Shown piece by piece: positions 41,118 to 50,161 of a stretch of 64,000 nt of DNA (position 1 is the stretch's first letter; every line of letters starts with the position of its first letter). The DNA is taken from assembly GCA_035317085.1 (NCBI GenBank), contig DATHHS010000216.1, positions 13,352-77,351 on the forward strand, written 5' to 3'. A program made the position numbers and the translations under genes. The notes under the pieces are model-generated. The model was not told where the DNA came from. It did no database searches and saw only the letters and a list, made by a program, of their open reading frames with translations. The stretch is from VBDM01 sp035317085. GTDB lineage: Bacteria > Pseudomonadota > Gammaproteobacteria > Burkholderiales > SG8-39.

Positions 41118-42482
41118 GTGTTCGAGAAGATACTGATCGCCAACCGAGGTGAGATTGCCCTACGCATCCAGCGCGCCTGTCGCGAGATGGGCATCAAGAC
41201 CGTGGTCGTGCATTCCGAAGCGGACAGCGAAGCAAAGTATGTAAAACTCGCCGACGAGTCGGTGTGCATCGGACCGGCCCCGTCCAGCGCGAGCTATCTC
41301 AACATCCCGGCCATCATCAGTGCGGCGGAAGTCACCGACGCCGAGGCGATTCATCCGGGCTACGGATTCTTGTCGGAGAATCCGGACTTTGCCGAGCGCG
41401 TAGACAAGAGTGGATTCGTCTTTATCGGCCCCCAGGCAGAAACCATCCGCATGATGGGTGACAAGGTCAACGCCAAACAGGTCATGACCAACGCCGGCGT
41501 GCCCTGCGTCCCCGGTTCGGAAGGGCCCTTGCCCGATGCTCCCGAGGAGATCCTGAAGATAGCGCGGAAGATCGGCTATCCGGTTATCGTGAAAGCGGCA
41601 GGCGGAGGCGGTGGGCGCGGCATGCGTGTGGTACATACGGAGGCGGCGCTCAAAAGCGCAATAAGCGTGACACGAGGCGAGGCCGAAGCCGCATTCGGCA
41701 ACCCCACCGTGTACCTGGAAAAATATCTAGAGAACCCGCGCCACATCGAAGTCCAGGTGCTCGCCGACGGACACAAGAATGCAATTTACCTCGGCGAGCG
41801 AGATTGCTCCATGCAGCGGCGTCACCAGAAGATCATGGAGGAATCTCTAGCTCCGGAAATTACGCCAAAGCTGCGCGCACGCGTTGGCGAGCGTTGCATG
41901 GAGGCCTGTCGAAAGATTCGCTACCGCGGGGCCGGCACTTTCGAATTTCTTTACGAGGAAGGCGAGTTTTTCTTCATCGAGATGAATACCCGCATCCAGG
42001 TCGAGCATCCGGTTACCGAGATGATCACCGGTGTCGACATCGTGCAGGAACAAATCCGCGTCGCTGCCGGAGAACGACTATCGGTCCGGCAAAAGGATAT
42101 CGAATTCCGCGGTCACGCCATCGAGTGCCGCATCAACGCGGAAGACCCGTTCCGCTTCACGCCGTCACCGGGGCGCATAACCTCCTATCACCCTCCGGGG
42201 GGACCGGGCATCCGGGTTGACACGCACATCTACCAAGGCTACGTCGTACCACCCAACTACGACTCGCTGATCGGCAAAGTGATTGCCTATGGAGCGAGCC
42301 GCGATCAGGCGATCCGCCGCATGCGTATCGCGCTTTCGGAGATGGTAATCGAGGGTATCCAGACCAACATACCGCTTCACCAGGAACTCCTGCTCGACAG
42401 TCGAGTTCTCAGGGGAGGAGTAAACATTCACTACCTCGAACAGAAACTCGCTCAGCACAAGAAGCACGGCGCTGCAAAGTAG
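41118..42482 (+). CDS. accC: Acetyl-CoA carboxylase biotin carboxylase subunit
   Basis: 454 residues from GTG 41118. AccC carboxylates the biotin of AccB using ATP and bicarbonate. The sequence starts FEKILIANRGEIALRIQRAC; the ATP-grasp glycine loop is KAAGGGGGRGMRVV; NAIYLGERDCSMQRRHQK, FIEMNTRIQVEHPVTE and GHAIECRINAEDP carry the metal and bicarbonate residues. The length is typical. It is co-transcribed with accB, and prmA follows 12 bases later. Confidence 0.98.
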   Translation: MFEKILIANRGEIALRIQRACREMGIKTVVVHSEADSEAKYVKLADESVCIGPAPSSASYLNIPAIISAAEVTDAEAIHPGYGFLSENPDFAERVDKSGFVFIGPQAETIRMMGDKVNAKQVMTNAGVPCVPGSEGPLPDAPEEILKIARKIGYPVIVKAAGGGGGRGMRVVHTEAALKSAISVTRGEAEAAFGNPTVYLEKYLENPRHIEVQVLADGHKNAIYLGERDCSMQRRHQKIMEESLAPEITPKLRARVGERCMEACRKIRYRGAGTFEFLYEEGEFFFIEMNTRIQVEHPVTEMITGVDIVQEQIRVAAGERLSVRQKDIEFRGHAIECRINAEDPFRFTPSPGRITSYHPPGGPGIRVDTHIYQGYVVPPNYDSLIGKVIAYGASRDQAIRRMRIALSEMVIEGIQTNIPLHQELLLDSRVLRGGVNIHYLEQKLAQHKKHGAAK

Positions 42483-42494
42483 GGGGCCGAACGC

Positions 42495-43376
42495 GTGACC
42501 TTGGCGGCGCTGGTCCTGGACCTGCGGGCGGAGGAGGTCGATCGCCTTTCCGATGCGCTGCTTGAAGCGGGGGCCTTGTCGGTAATGTACGAGGACGCCC
42601 AGGCAGGCACCGAAGTAGAGGTGCCGCATTTCGATGCGTTCGGTGAATCCGCCCCGTGGCCGCGGGTGACTCTGACCGCGCTGTGCAAAGGCCGAAACGA
42701 TCCGGAACAACTGCTCATTTGCGCATGCGGCGCGGCCGGTATCGCGGTCCCGCCTCACCAGGTGCGAAACGTTCCGGACGAGGATTGGGTGGCGAAATCG
42801 AAGGAGCAGTTTGGACCCATCCGGGTGTCGGCGCGCCTGTGGGTTGTCCCCACCTGGCACGCGCCGCCCGAACCCGAAGCGATCAACCTTGTGCTGGATC
42901 CCGGCCTTGCTTTCGGTACCGGCAGCCATCCGAGCACGCGATTGTGCCTGCAGTGGCTAGAGCGCACGGTCGCAGGGGGTGAAACCGTTCTCGACTACGG
43001 CTGTGGTTCCGGTATATTGGCAATCGCTGCGATGAAGTTAGGCGCGCGCCGCGCTGTTGGCGTAGACATCGATCCCGACGCCTTGGCGGTGGCCCGAGCC
43101 AACGCCCGGCGGAACGGTGTTGTGGTCGAATTCCTCGGCGGCCGCACGCCGCTTGCGTTCACCGCAGATATCGTGGTCGCCAATATCCTTGCCAATCCAC
43201 TGATGCTGCTCGCTCCGGTACTCGCATCGCAATGCGCTCATGGGGGGCGGATCGCGCTTTCTGGAATCCTCTCGGGCCAGACACTCGAAGTCGAGAAGAG
43301 TTACGCGCCGTGGATCGCGTTCGAGCCACCCACAGAGGCAGATGGCTGGGTATGCCTTTCAGGAGTGCGGCCGTGA
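42495..43376 (+). CDS. prmA: Ribosomal protein L11 methyltransferase
   Basis: 293 residues from GTG 42495. PrmA trimethylates lysines and the N-terminus of L11. An N-terminal L11-binding domain (about 60 residues) is followed by the linker and the SAM domain with LDPGLAFGTGSHPSTRLCL, ETVLDYGCGSGILAIAAMKL and IVVANILANPL. The stop overlaps the start of the next gene (GTGA). accC-prmA-DUF3426 is a conserved betaproteobacterial order. Confidence 0.97.
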   Translation: MTLAALVLDLRAEEVDRLSDALLEAGALSVMYEDAQAGTEVEVPHFDAFGESAPWPRVTLTALCKGRNDPEQLLICACGAAGIAVPPHQVRNVPDEDWVAKSKEQFGPIRVSARLWVVPTWHAPPEPEAINLVLDPGLAFGTGSHPSTRLCLQWLERTVAGGETVLDYGCGSGILAIAAMKLGARRAVGVDIDPDALAVARANARRNGVVVEFLGGRTPLAFTADIVVANILANPLMLLAPVLASQCAHGGRIALSGILSGQTLEVEKSYAPWIAFEPPTEADGWVCLSGVRP

Positions 43377-44104
43377 GCATGATTACGCGTTGCCCGGATT
43401 GCGCAACGGCGTTTCGCGTTACTGAACCGCAGCTTCGGGCCAGAGCGGGGCAAGTCCGCTGCGGACGTTGCGGCGCCATGTTCGATGCGCGAGTCGCGTT
43501 GAGTCCGGACGTAGCCAGCCACCCGGCCCCGGAGAATGCCGGATCGCGTCCGACCTCAACCGACATCGCGCTCGGGCTCGACACCGTAAGGGATCTGTCG
43601 TTCGACTTCGGGCCGCACTCCCGGGAACGTCCGAGTCGATTCTGGTGGCTTGCAAGCGTGTTTCTGTTGATCGTGCTTGCGGCACAAGGCGCTTATCGTT
43701 ACCGGGGTGAGATCGCGGTGCTCCTTCCGGAAGCAAAGCCTTTTCTCCAACGCTTGTGCGTCGAAATTGGATGCGAAGTGCCGCTGCCGCGTCGTGCGGA
43801 ACTGCTCAGCATCGAGTCGTCGGATCTGCAAGCAGACGGTACTCATCCGAGCGTGATGGTATTGACTGCAACGCTCAGGAACCGCGCCGGTTTCGTCCAG
43901 GCGTTTCCCGCATTGGAGCTCAGCCTCACCAGCGCTCAAGGCCAAACCGTGGCCCGACGCATATTGACGCCGAGAGAATACTCGCCGCAGGGCGCTCCGC
44001 CGGAGCCCGGCCTGGCGGCGGGAAGCGAACTGCAGGTCCGGGTCTACATCGAAGCCGCGGCGCTCAAGCCGACCGGATACCGGCTCTATTTATTCTATTT
44101 GTAG
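43373..44104 (+). CDS. Zinc-ribbon membrane protein with DUF3426
   Basis: 243 residues from GTG 43373, which overlaps the prmA stop and is 7 bases after AGGAG; ATG 43379 is the alternative. The N-terminal MJ0042-type zinc ribbon has CPDC (ITRCPDCATAFRV) and CGRC (VRCGRCGAMFDAR). A single transmembrane helix (FWWLASVFLLIVLAAQGAY) splits the protein, and the C-terminal periplasmic DUF3426 domain has the LSIESSDLQADGTHPSVMVL pattern with a FAFP-like AFPALELSL. The function is unknown; it is regularly placed after prmA. Confidence 0.9.
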   Translation: MSMITRCPDCATAFRVTEPQLRARAGQVRCGRCGAMFDARVALSPDVASHPAPENAGSRPTSTDIALGLDTVRDLSFDFGPHSRERPSRFWWLASVFLLIVLAAQGAYRYRGEIAVLLPEAKPFLQRLCVEIGCEVPLPRRAELLSIESSDLQADGTHPSVMVLTATLRNRAGFVQAFPALELSLTSAQGQTVARRILTPREYSPQGAPPEPGLAAGSELQVRVYIEAAALKPTGYRLYLFYL

Positions 44105-44110
44105 GAATCC

Positions 44111-45043
44111 ATGTCCACTTTGATCTGCGGATCGATCGCATACGACAACATCATGGTGTTTCGCGGCCGTTTTCGAGAGCACATCCTGCCCGAACAGATT
44201 CACATCCTGAATGTAGCGTTCCTCGTACCCGAACTCCGGCGCGAATTCGGAGGCTGTGCCGGCAATATCGCTTACAACTTGAAGCTCCTGGGCTCCGATC
44301 CGCTGATCATGGCGACGGTCGGCGGCGATTCTCAGTCGTATATCGAACGGCTCGGTCGACTCGGACTCAAGCTGGATCACGTGCGCCAGGTCCCCGACAC
44401 CCTCACTGCACAGGCGTTCATTACGACCGATCTCGACGACAATCAGATCACGGCCTTTCATCCTGGGGCGATGAACTCCTCGCATCTGAACAATATTGGG
44501 GCGGAACTGGGCGTGCGTCTCGCGATCGTCGCGCCCGACGGGCGCGAAGGCATGCTGCAGCACGCGCGCGAACTCGCCGAGCTCGGCGTGCCGTTCGTGT
44601 TCGACCCGGGCCAGGGGCTGCCGATGTTCTCCGGCGACGAATTGCTCGCCTTCGTCGAACAGGCCACCTACGTTGCCGTAAACGACTACGAAGGCCGACT
44701 TCTCGAGGAGCGCACCGGCCGGACGCTCGAGGAAATCGCGCAAAAGCTCAAGGCGCTCGTTCTCACACGAGGCGCGGAGGGATCCGTCATTTACGCAAAC
44801 GGCCAAAAGATCGACATCCCTTGCGTCAAGGCAGCCGAGTTGGTGGACCCTACCGGATGCGGTGACGCGTATCGCGCCGGTCTCCTTTACGGGATCGTGG
44901 CGGGCTTCGACTGGACAAAGACCGGCCGGCTCGCGTCACTCATGGGCGCAATCAAGATTGCGTCGCGCGGCGGACAGAATCACTCGGTGAGCCGCGATGA
45001 GATCGGGCGCCTGTTCCGTCGAAATTTTGGGTCCGACCTCTAA
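44111..45043 (+). CDS. PfkB-family carbohydrate/nucleoside kinase
   Basis: 310 residues. The ribokinase/PfkB fold shows the N-terminal SLICGSIAYDNIMVF, the substrate motif GGCAGNIAYNLKLLG and the C-terminal signature DPTGCGDAYRAGLLYG with the catalytic Asp. VLTRGAEGSVIY is the ATP-side motif. The SIAYD beginning and the FHPGAM segment resemble the adenosine kinase-like subgroup found after prmA/DUF3426 in betaproteobacteria; the phosphate acceptor is not certain. It starts 6 bases after the previous stop. Confidence 0.9.
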   Translation: MSTLICGSIAYDNIMVFRGRFREHILPEQIHILNVAFLVPELRREFGGCAGNIAYNLKLLGSDPLIMATVGGDSQSYIERLGRLGLKLDHVRQVPDTLTAQAFITTDLDDNQITAFHPGAMNSSHLNNIGAELGVRLAIVAPDGREGMLQHARELAELGVPFVFDPGQGLPMFSGDELLAFVEQATYVAVNDYEGRLLEERTGRTLEEIAQKLKALVLTRGAEGSVIYANGQKIDIPCVKAAELVDPTGCGDAYRAGLLYGIVAGFDWTKTGRLASLMGAIKIASRGGQNHSVSRDEIGRLFRRNFGSDL

Positions 45044-45085
45044 GGAGAACGCATTTCGCCTGGCCCCGAGGAGGGCGCCGCACCG

Positions 45086-45904
45086 ATGGTGGCCAACCGC
45101 ACTCCGATTCCGCTGCGCCTGTTTCGTTTGGCGAGGCTCACGCTCCATTTGATCCGCGGGCTTGGCATCGCGTGGCTGCTCTACCCGAAACTTTCCTATG
45201 CCGAGCAGCAGGCGCAAAAGTGCCGCTGGTCCGGAGCGCTGCTCTCCATTCTGTCCGTGTCAGTGCGAGAGCAAAACGCACCTGGAAAACTCCCCGATCG
45301 CTGCATGCTCGTGCTCAATCACATCTCCTGGCTCGACATCTTCGTGATCGACGCGCGTTTCCCCGCGACCTTCATCGCAAAATCTGAAATCCGCAACTGG
45401 CCAATCGTGGGGTGGCTGTGCACACTGGTAGGCACCCTGTACATCGAGCGCGGCAAGCGCTCAGCGGCGCGTCACGCCCGCCAGGCCATCGCCACTGAAC
45501 TGGAGCGCGGCATCCTGATTGCGATCTGCCCGGAAGGGATTACGACCTTTGGGCGGAGCCTTGAGCGATTCCACTCGGCGCTGTTCCAGCCGGCCCTGGA
45601 CGCCTCGGCTACGCTGCAGCCGGTAGCGCTTCGCTATCTCGACAGCTCTGGCGAGCACACCGATGCCGCCGGTTATGTCGGCGAAACCTCGCTGCTCGAA
45701 TCGGTCTGGTCCATCGTCTCGACACGCCACATGATCGCGGAACTCAATCTTCTCGCACCGATTTCAGTGCGCGAGCAGACACGTCGCTCGCTTGCAGAAA
45801 AGGCCGAGGTGGCTATTGCCGCGGCCTTGGGCGTGCCCGCTCCGCGGACCGGGCATTCCCCGCGCAAGGGACGCGATACAGGCGCCGGTCTTCCAGACGA
45901 ATAG
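45086..45904 (+). CDS. Lysophospholipid acyltransferase family protein (PlsC-like)
   Basis: 272 residues. Hydrophobic N-terminal stretch LTLHLIRGLGIAWLLYPKL, then the acyltransferase motif NHISWLDIFVID (H-x4-D), GTLYIERG and IAICPEGITTFGRSLERFHSALF (EGT-like motif). These catalyse acyl transfer to lysophosphatidate or related lipids at the inner membrane. The last 31 codons overlap the end of apaH on the opposite strand (45813-45904), so the C-terminal tail GHSPRKGRDTGAGLPDE may be poorly conserved. Confidence 0.9.
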   Translation: MVANRTPIPLRLFRLARLTLHLIRGLGIAWLLYPKLSYAEQQAQKCRWSGALLSILSVSVREQNAPGKLPDRCMLVLNHISWLDIFVIDARFPATFIAKSEIRNWPIVGWLCTLVGTLYIERGKRSAARHARQAIATELERGILIAICPEGITTFGRSLERFHSALFQPALDASATLQPVALRYLDSSGEHTDAAGYVGETSLLESVWSIVSTRHMIAELNLLAPISVREQTRRSLAEKAEVAIAAALGVPAPRTGHSPRKGRDTGAGLPDE

Positions 45905-46658
45905 CGCTGAGCTCTCCGCCCCAGATGCAACCCGAGTCGAGAGCGAACAAATTGGGCCGGATGTGCAGGCCGAGCGCAGACCAATGGCCGCATATCACGG
46001 TGCATCCGGCGCTTTTCCTGCCCGGTACGTCGAACCACGGCCGATACCCGGGAGGCGCCTTGGCCGTCTCGCCCTTGGTGTCGAACTCCATGACGCCCTC
46101 GGAAGTGCAGAAGCGCAGGCGGGTCATGGCGTTGACGATTACGCGCAACCGGTCGACCCCGCGCAACCGGTCGTCCCAGCGGTCCGGGCGCGAGCCGTAG
46201 AGCTGCGAGAGAAATTCCCCGTACCGGGGTCCGCGCAGCTCGGCCTCGACCTCTTCGGCAAGTGTTTTCGCCGTCGCAACCTCCCATTGCGGGAGGAGTC
46301 CTGCGTGGACGAGTGCGTAGTGCGTTTCGACGTGAATCAACGGTCGATGCCGCAGCCAGTCGAGCAGGCCATCGCGATCGGGCGCAGCAAGCACTTCTTC
46401 AAGCGTGTCGTCCTCGCGGAGCTTGGCGTGGCCCTGAGCGACCGCGAGCAGGTGCAAATCGTGGTTGCCGAGCACCACGAGCGCGCGATCGCCCAGATCG
46501 CGCACGAACCGCAGAGTGGCTAGCGAAGCCGGCCCGCGGTTAACGAGGTCCCCGACGAACCACAAGCGATCTTTTGCGCGATCGAATTCAAACGCGCCGA
46601 GCAAGGCCTGCAGCTCGTCGAAACTACCCTGAACGTCGCCAATTGCGTAGGTCGCCAT
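45813..46658 (-). CDS. apaH: Symmetrical bis(5'-nucleosyl)-tetraphosphatase
   Basis: 281 residues. ApaH splits Ap4A into two ADP and removes Ap4A-type RNA caps. The metallophosphatase motifs are YAIGDVQGSFDELQALL, FVGDLVNRGPASLATLRFV, VLGNHDLHLLAV and ALVHAGLLPQW; VICGHWSALGLHIRPN is the last His motif. Length is normal. It converges on the acyltransferase gene with a 92-base overlap of coding ends. Confidence 0.97.
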   Translation of the reverse strand: MATYAIGDVQGSFDELQALLGAFEFDRAKDRLWFVGDLVNRGPASLATLRFVRDLGDRALVVLGNHDLHLLAVAQGHAKLREDDTLEEVLAAPDRDGLLDWLRHRPLIHVETHYALVHAGLLPQWEVATAKTLAEEVEAELRGPRYGEFLSQLYGSRPDRWDDRLRGVDRLRVIVNAMTRLRFCTSEGVMEFDTKGETAKAPPGYRPWFDVPGRKSAGCTVICGHWSALGLHIRPNLFALDSGCIWGGELSAIRLEDRRLYRVPCAGNARSAERARPRPRQ

Positions 46659-46839
46659 AGCGTTGGGTGCCCGGGAGCTCGTTCTCTATATCTGCTCAAT
46701 AGCCGCTTGAGCTTCGGGATGGCCGAAAGGTGCGAAACGGCACCCTAAGCGCGGTATCGCAAAGAACAGCGTGCATCCGCAGGTTTCCTGCAATGTAATA
46801 AAATGCAAAGGCCCCGTCATTTGCTGAACCAGGCTTGCC

Positions 46840-47076
46840 ATGGCCGCGAAAATATCGGATTCGATCAAGCGCAACCTGAAGCGGTTGCGAAAAGCGCTCG
46901 ACTCGGAGCCGAGCAAGTCCTCCACGCCAAAGGAGGGCGCCCGCGAGCAACGGCCTCCGCCGTCCAAAGCGGATCGCCCCGCCGCCCCGGAAAGCGCCCC
47001 GGAAACTGCGGAGGCAACCTCGGAAAAGAAAAAGACCCCGGCCAAACCCTGGTATCACCATCGCCAGCGGTGGTAG
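46840..47076 (+). CDS. Small basic hypothetical protein
   Basis: 78 residues. The N-terminus SDSIKRNLKRLRKALDSE is a basic amphipathic helix, the middle is a disordered Pro/Ala/Glu/Lys-rich stretch, and the end KPWYHHRQRW is aromatic and basic. The gene stands alone between apaH (divergent) and the GST gene (convergent). I have an impression of similar short proteins ending in PWYxHRQRW in betaproteobacteria but cannot confirm it. Codon use looks like that of neighbours. Function unknown. Confidence 0.5.
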   Translation: MAAKISDSIKRNLKRLRKALDSEPSKSSTPKEGAREQRPPPSKADRPAAPESAPETAEATSEKKKTPAKPWYHHRQRW

Positions 47077-47125
47077 CGGCTGCCATCGCACCATGATGGA
47101 ACGCCGGGCTCCGGCCCGGCACCCG

Positions 47126-47800
47126 TCACACGGTCTCGAAAGGCTTGTCCTTCAGCGAGGCGGCGAATCCGTAGAAGACTTCGTGCACCTTGCCCCAATT
47201 CTTCAGTTCCTTCATCCGGCCCAGCCAACGGCCCACGTTCGGATATTCGGAGTAGTTGCTGCGCAGAATCTCGCCGAGTGCGACGAATGGACCTCCGAAA
47301 TAGTCCGCGACGGAAATATGCTCTCCGCAGAGGTATTTCTTCTTCGATCCTAGCAGGCTGTCATTGAGCACCTTCATCCATCCCTGGGTCTTTTCCTTGC
47401 TCCAGGCGATCGTGGCCGCGTGCGCTTCGTCGCTGCGCCGTTTATGGTTGGGGAAGATCTGAGGGTAGACGAGCCCGTAAGCGAACTCGCGGCAAATCTG
47501 GGTATTGATCCAGTCCATCATTTCGTTGACCTTGGCCCGCGCACGCAACTCTTTCGGATAGGCGGGCGAGCCGGTCTTTTCGGCGAGGTACTTGAGAATC
47601 GACGAACTCTCCGTCAGGCGGAAATCGCCATCCTCCAGCATCGGCACCATGCGGTTGGGATTCATCGCCACGTACTCCGGTTGATAGTGCTCGCCTTTCA
47701 TCAGGTCGACGACTTTCAGCTCGCAATCTATGCTGTTTTCCGCGATGAACAGCATCACAGGGCGGCTGGTCGTGGATACGGGGTGGTAGTAGAGTTTCAT
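47126..47800 (-). CDS. Glutathione S-transferase family protein
   Basis: 224 residues from ATG 47800, with GGAGC just upstream. The N-terminal thioredoxin-like domain begins MKLYYHPVSTTSRPVMLFIAEN, with the Ser/Thr cluster near residue 9-11 as likely glutathione-activating site; NRMVPMLEDGDFRLTESSSIL carries the cis-Pro and the ESxxI glutathione contact. The C-terminal helical domain has HISVADYFGGPFVALGEIL (N-capping box). It is theta/phi-like. It lies divergent from a decarboxylase pair with about 100 bases between; the substrate is unknown. Confidence 0.93.
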   Translation of the reverse strand: MKLYYHPVSTTSRPVMLFIAENSIDCELKVVDLMKGEHYQPEYVAMNPNRMVPMLEDGDFRLTESSSILKYLAEKTGSPAYPKELRARAKVNEMMDWINTQICREFAYGLVYPQIFPNHKRRSDEAHAATIAWSKEKTQGWMKVLNDSLLGSKKKYLCGEHISVADYFGGPFVALGEILRSNYSEYPNVGRWLGRMKELKNWGKVHEVFYGFAASLKDKPFETV

Positions 47801-47899
47801 GGAAGCTCCTTCGCAGGTGAGTGATTTTTCTCGGCAACCTATAATCATACCCAAGCTCGCGCGCACAGTGGCATCCGCCTGGCGAGGAAGGGAGAAATC

Positions 47900-48454
47900 T
47901 TGTCCGGTAAGACATCGAAAGCGCAGTCAGCCACGGTGATCGACTGGCCTGCCGCGATTCACCGCGCGCTCAAATTGCAGCGCGTGCGGCAAGTCTCCTA
48001 TGTACCCGATGCGGGTCACAAGCGCCTGATCGAACTGTGCCACGCGGACAAGGACATGGCGGTCGTCCCGCTCACGACCGAGGAGGAGGGCATCGGCCTG
48101 GCGGCCGGCGCCTGGCTGGGCGGCGAGCGCGCGGCGCTCCTCATGCAGTCGAGCGGCGTCGGCAACTGCGTCAACGCGCTGACCCTTGCATCGAACTGCG
48201 GCTTTCCGTTGCTGATTGTCGTGACGATGCGCGGCGAGTGGGGCGAGTTCAATCCGTGGCAGATTCCGATGGGACAGGCGACGGCGGATGTCCTGCGGTT
48301 GGGCGGGGTACGCACACTGCGGCTCGAGCGCGCGGAAGACGCTCTTGCCACCGTGACCGCCGCCGCAAAACTCGCCTTCGACGGCTACGGCGCAGTGGCC
48401 GTGCTGATCGGCCAGCGCATGATCGGCACGAAATCCTTCGAGGACAAACCATGA
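47900..48454 (+). CDS. Thiamine-diphosphate decarboxylase, N-terminal-type (PYR) subunit
   Basis: 184 residues from TTG 47900, with GGAGAA upstream. The fold is the pyrimidine-binding half of ThDP enzymes: PLTTEEEGIGLAAGAWLGGERAALLMQSSGVGNCVNAL contains the catalytic Glu of the TEEEG motif, followed by FPLLIVVTMRGEWGEFNPWQIPMG. It resembles the alpha subunit of sulfopyruvate or phosphonopyruvate decarboxylase (ComD-type). The partner subunit follows with an ATGA overlap. No sulfonate or phosphonate synthesis genes are adjacent, so the 2-oxo acid substrate is open. Confidence 0.88.
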   Translation: MSGKTSKAQSATVIDWPAAIHRALKLQRVRQVSYVPDAGHKRLIELCHADKDMAVVPLTTEEEGIGLAAGAWLGGERAALLMQSSGVGNCVNALTLASNCGFPLLIVVTMRGEWGEFNPWQIPMGQATADVLRLGGVRTLRLERAEDALATVTAAAKLAFDGYGAVAVLIGQRMIGTKSFEDKP

Positions 48455-49044
48455 GCGCCCCGCAGCTCGATCGGCGCAAAATCGTCGCCGCGCTGCTCGA
48501 TCGGCGCGGGGAGCTTCTGGTCGTCGCCGGACTGGGGTCGGCCGCGTGGGACTGCACCGCGGCGGGCGATCATCCGCTCACGTTCCCGCTTTGGGGCGCG
48601 ATGGGCTCGGCGTGCATGATGGGACTGGGGCTCGCACTCGCCCAGCCCGGGCGGCGCGTTCTCGTCGTGACCGGGGACGGCGAGATGCTGATGGGCCTGG
48701 GAAGCCTCGCCACCATCGGCTCGCACGGTCCGCGCAATCTTGCCGTCGTGGTCCTCGACAATGAGCGTTACGGCGAGACCGGCATGCAAAAAACGCACAC
48801 AGCTCACGGGGTCGACCTTGCCGCGGTCGCCCGGGCATGCGGGTTCGCCGACGCGCGCATCGTTCGAAGCAACTCCGAGATTGCGCCGTTGCGGGCGGCG
48901 GTGCATCGGGGCAGGGGCCCGCTCTTCTATCAGGTGAAGGTACGGCCCAAGACTTTGCCGCTCGTTCTGCCGCCTCGAGACGGCGCTTATCTCAAGCACC
49001 GTTTCCGCGAGGCCCTGCTCGGCAAGAAGGCCGCAACGGATTGA
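48451..49044 (+). CDS. Thiamine-diphosphate decarboxylase, C-terminal-type (PP) subunit
   Basis: 197 residues from ATG 48451, overlapping the stop of the partner gene. The diphosphate-binding signature is VVTGDGEMLMGLGSLATIGS followed about 20 residues later by VVVLDNERYGETGMQ (GDG...N motif that binds Mg-ThDP). It is the ComE/beta-type subunit of a split decarboxylase. The two together correspond to one normal ThDP-enzyme chain without the central domain. The C-terminus ends in a Lys-rich tail. The convergent neighbour is a solute-binding/decarboxylase-like gene 20 bases away. Confidence 0.9.
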   Translation: MSAPQLDRRKIVAALLDRRGELLVVAGLGSAAWDCTAAGDHPLTFPLWGAMGSACMMGLGLALAQPGRRVLVVTGDGEMLMGLGSLATIGSHGPRNLAVVVLDNERYGETGMQKTHTAHGVDLAAVARACGFADARIVRSNSEIAPLRAAVHRGRGPLFYQVKVRPKTLPLVLPPRDGAYLKHRFREALLGKKAATD

Positions 49045-49064
49045 CGCGGGCGCAGGCCCCGCAA

Positions 49065-50057
49065 TCATTGCTCCATCGCGTTCGCTGCAAAAACCTCTTC
49101 GAGCGCCATCGGCCGCGGAGTCAGGCCCTGCTCATGCGAATAGCGCGCGGCGGTTTCGAGCACCTTGCGGTTGGCTTTGATGCCGTGCTGCACGAGCGGC
49201 ACGCGCAGGGCTTCTCTGGCATCGTCCGATAGCAGGCCCGCGGCGAGGTGGTACTGGGCGTGTTCCAGCCGCTCACGGTTCGCGATTTCGTTCGCGCGTT
49301 CGAACGCCTTGTGCAGATTCAGGACCACCCAGGGGTGCTTCTCGACGATCTCCCTGCGGATCACCATTCCGTGGTTGATTGGAAAGATGCCTGTCTTGCG
49401 GTAGTAGCGGACGCCTTCGGCCAGCGGATCGGGAAATAGCGGCCGGATGTCCGGATGATTCCACAAGTCGGCGGTGCTCCGATCCACGAGGTTGGGATCC
49501 ACGAGGTAATGGATGGCCGCTTCGAGTTCTCCCGAGAGCATCATCGATCCGAGGTTCTTCTCGGGAGGGATCTGGTGGATGATCACCCCGGGCGGTGGCG
49601 TGAAACCGATCGCGCTGCGATGGCTGTGCGACGGCGTCCGCTCCATCCAGAACTGCATGTCCTTCGGCGCGACGCCGAACTCGTGCTCGAGCACCCCGCG
49701 CGTCCACAGCGCGGCCGTCTGCTGATATTCAGGGACGCCGACGCGCCGTCCCTTCAGGTCGCCCGGCTGCTCGATGCCGGAGTCCCTTCTCACCAGGATC
49801 TCCGCGTGAAAGAATTTTCTGGTGGTAAAAATCGGCAGGCCGACCCAACGCTCGTCGCCCTTCGATTTGGCCATCAGGAGCGAGGAAAACGACATCTCGG
49901 AGACATCGAAATCGGCAAAGTGCAGCTGTCGCCAGAACAATTCGGACGGATGCACCGGACTCGGTATGAGCGCGATCCCGTCCGGTTTGACTTTGCCGTC
50001 CAAAATCGGCCAAGTCCTCGGATTTGAAGCCATCGCAATGCTCAGCGGAATGTTCAC
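49065..50057 (-). CDS. 4,5-dihydroxyphthalate decarboxylase-like / ABC substrate-binding family protein
   Basis: 330 residues from GTG 50057 (VNIPLSIAMASNPRTWPILDG); ATG 50033 is a later alternative. The pattern LSIAxxxNPRTWPILDGKVKPDGI, then PVHPSELFWRQLHFADFDVSEMSFSS, matches the group annotated as 4,5-dihydroxyphthalate decarboxylase, a fold shared with PhnD/SsuA substrate-binding proteins. There is no signal peptide. GDLKGRRVGVPEYQQTAALWTRG is the conserved binding-domain core. Many such proteins are thought to be binding proteins or non-oxidative decarboxylases; the sequence does not decide between them. Confidence 0.82.
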   Translation of the reverse strand: MNIPLSIAMASNPRTWPILDGKVKPDGIALIPSPVHPSELFWRQLHFADFDVSEMSFSSLLMAKSKGDERWVGLPIFTTRKFFHAEILVRRDSGIEQPGDLKGRRVGVPEYQQTAALWTRGVLEHEFGVAPKDMQFWMERTPSHSHRSAIGFTPPPGVIIHQIPPEKNLGSMMLSGELEAAIHYLVDPNLVDRSTADLWNHPDIRPLFPDPLAEGVRYYRKTGIFPINHGMVIRREIVEKHPWVVLNLHKAFERANEIANRERLEHAQYHLAAGLLSDDAREALRVPLVQHGIKANRKVLETAARYSHEQGLTPRPMALEEVFAANAMEQ

Positions 50058-50161
50058 GGCCGTCCCTGTAGAAGAGAGTGTACCGGGAAATTCCTGCGCG
50101 GAAGCTGACACGAAGCCGGGGCCTGCCATAAAATGTAGGCTGGGAATCAAGCCGGAATCCC

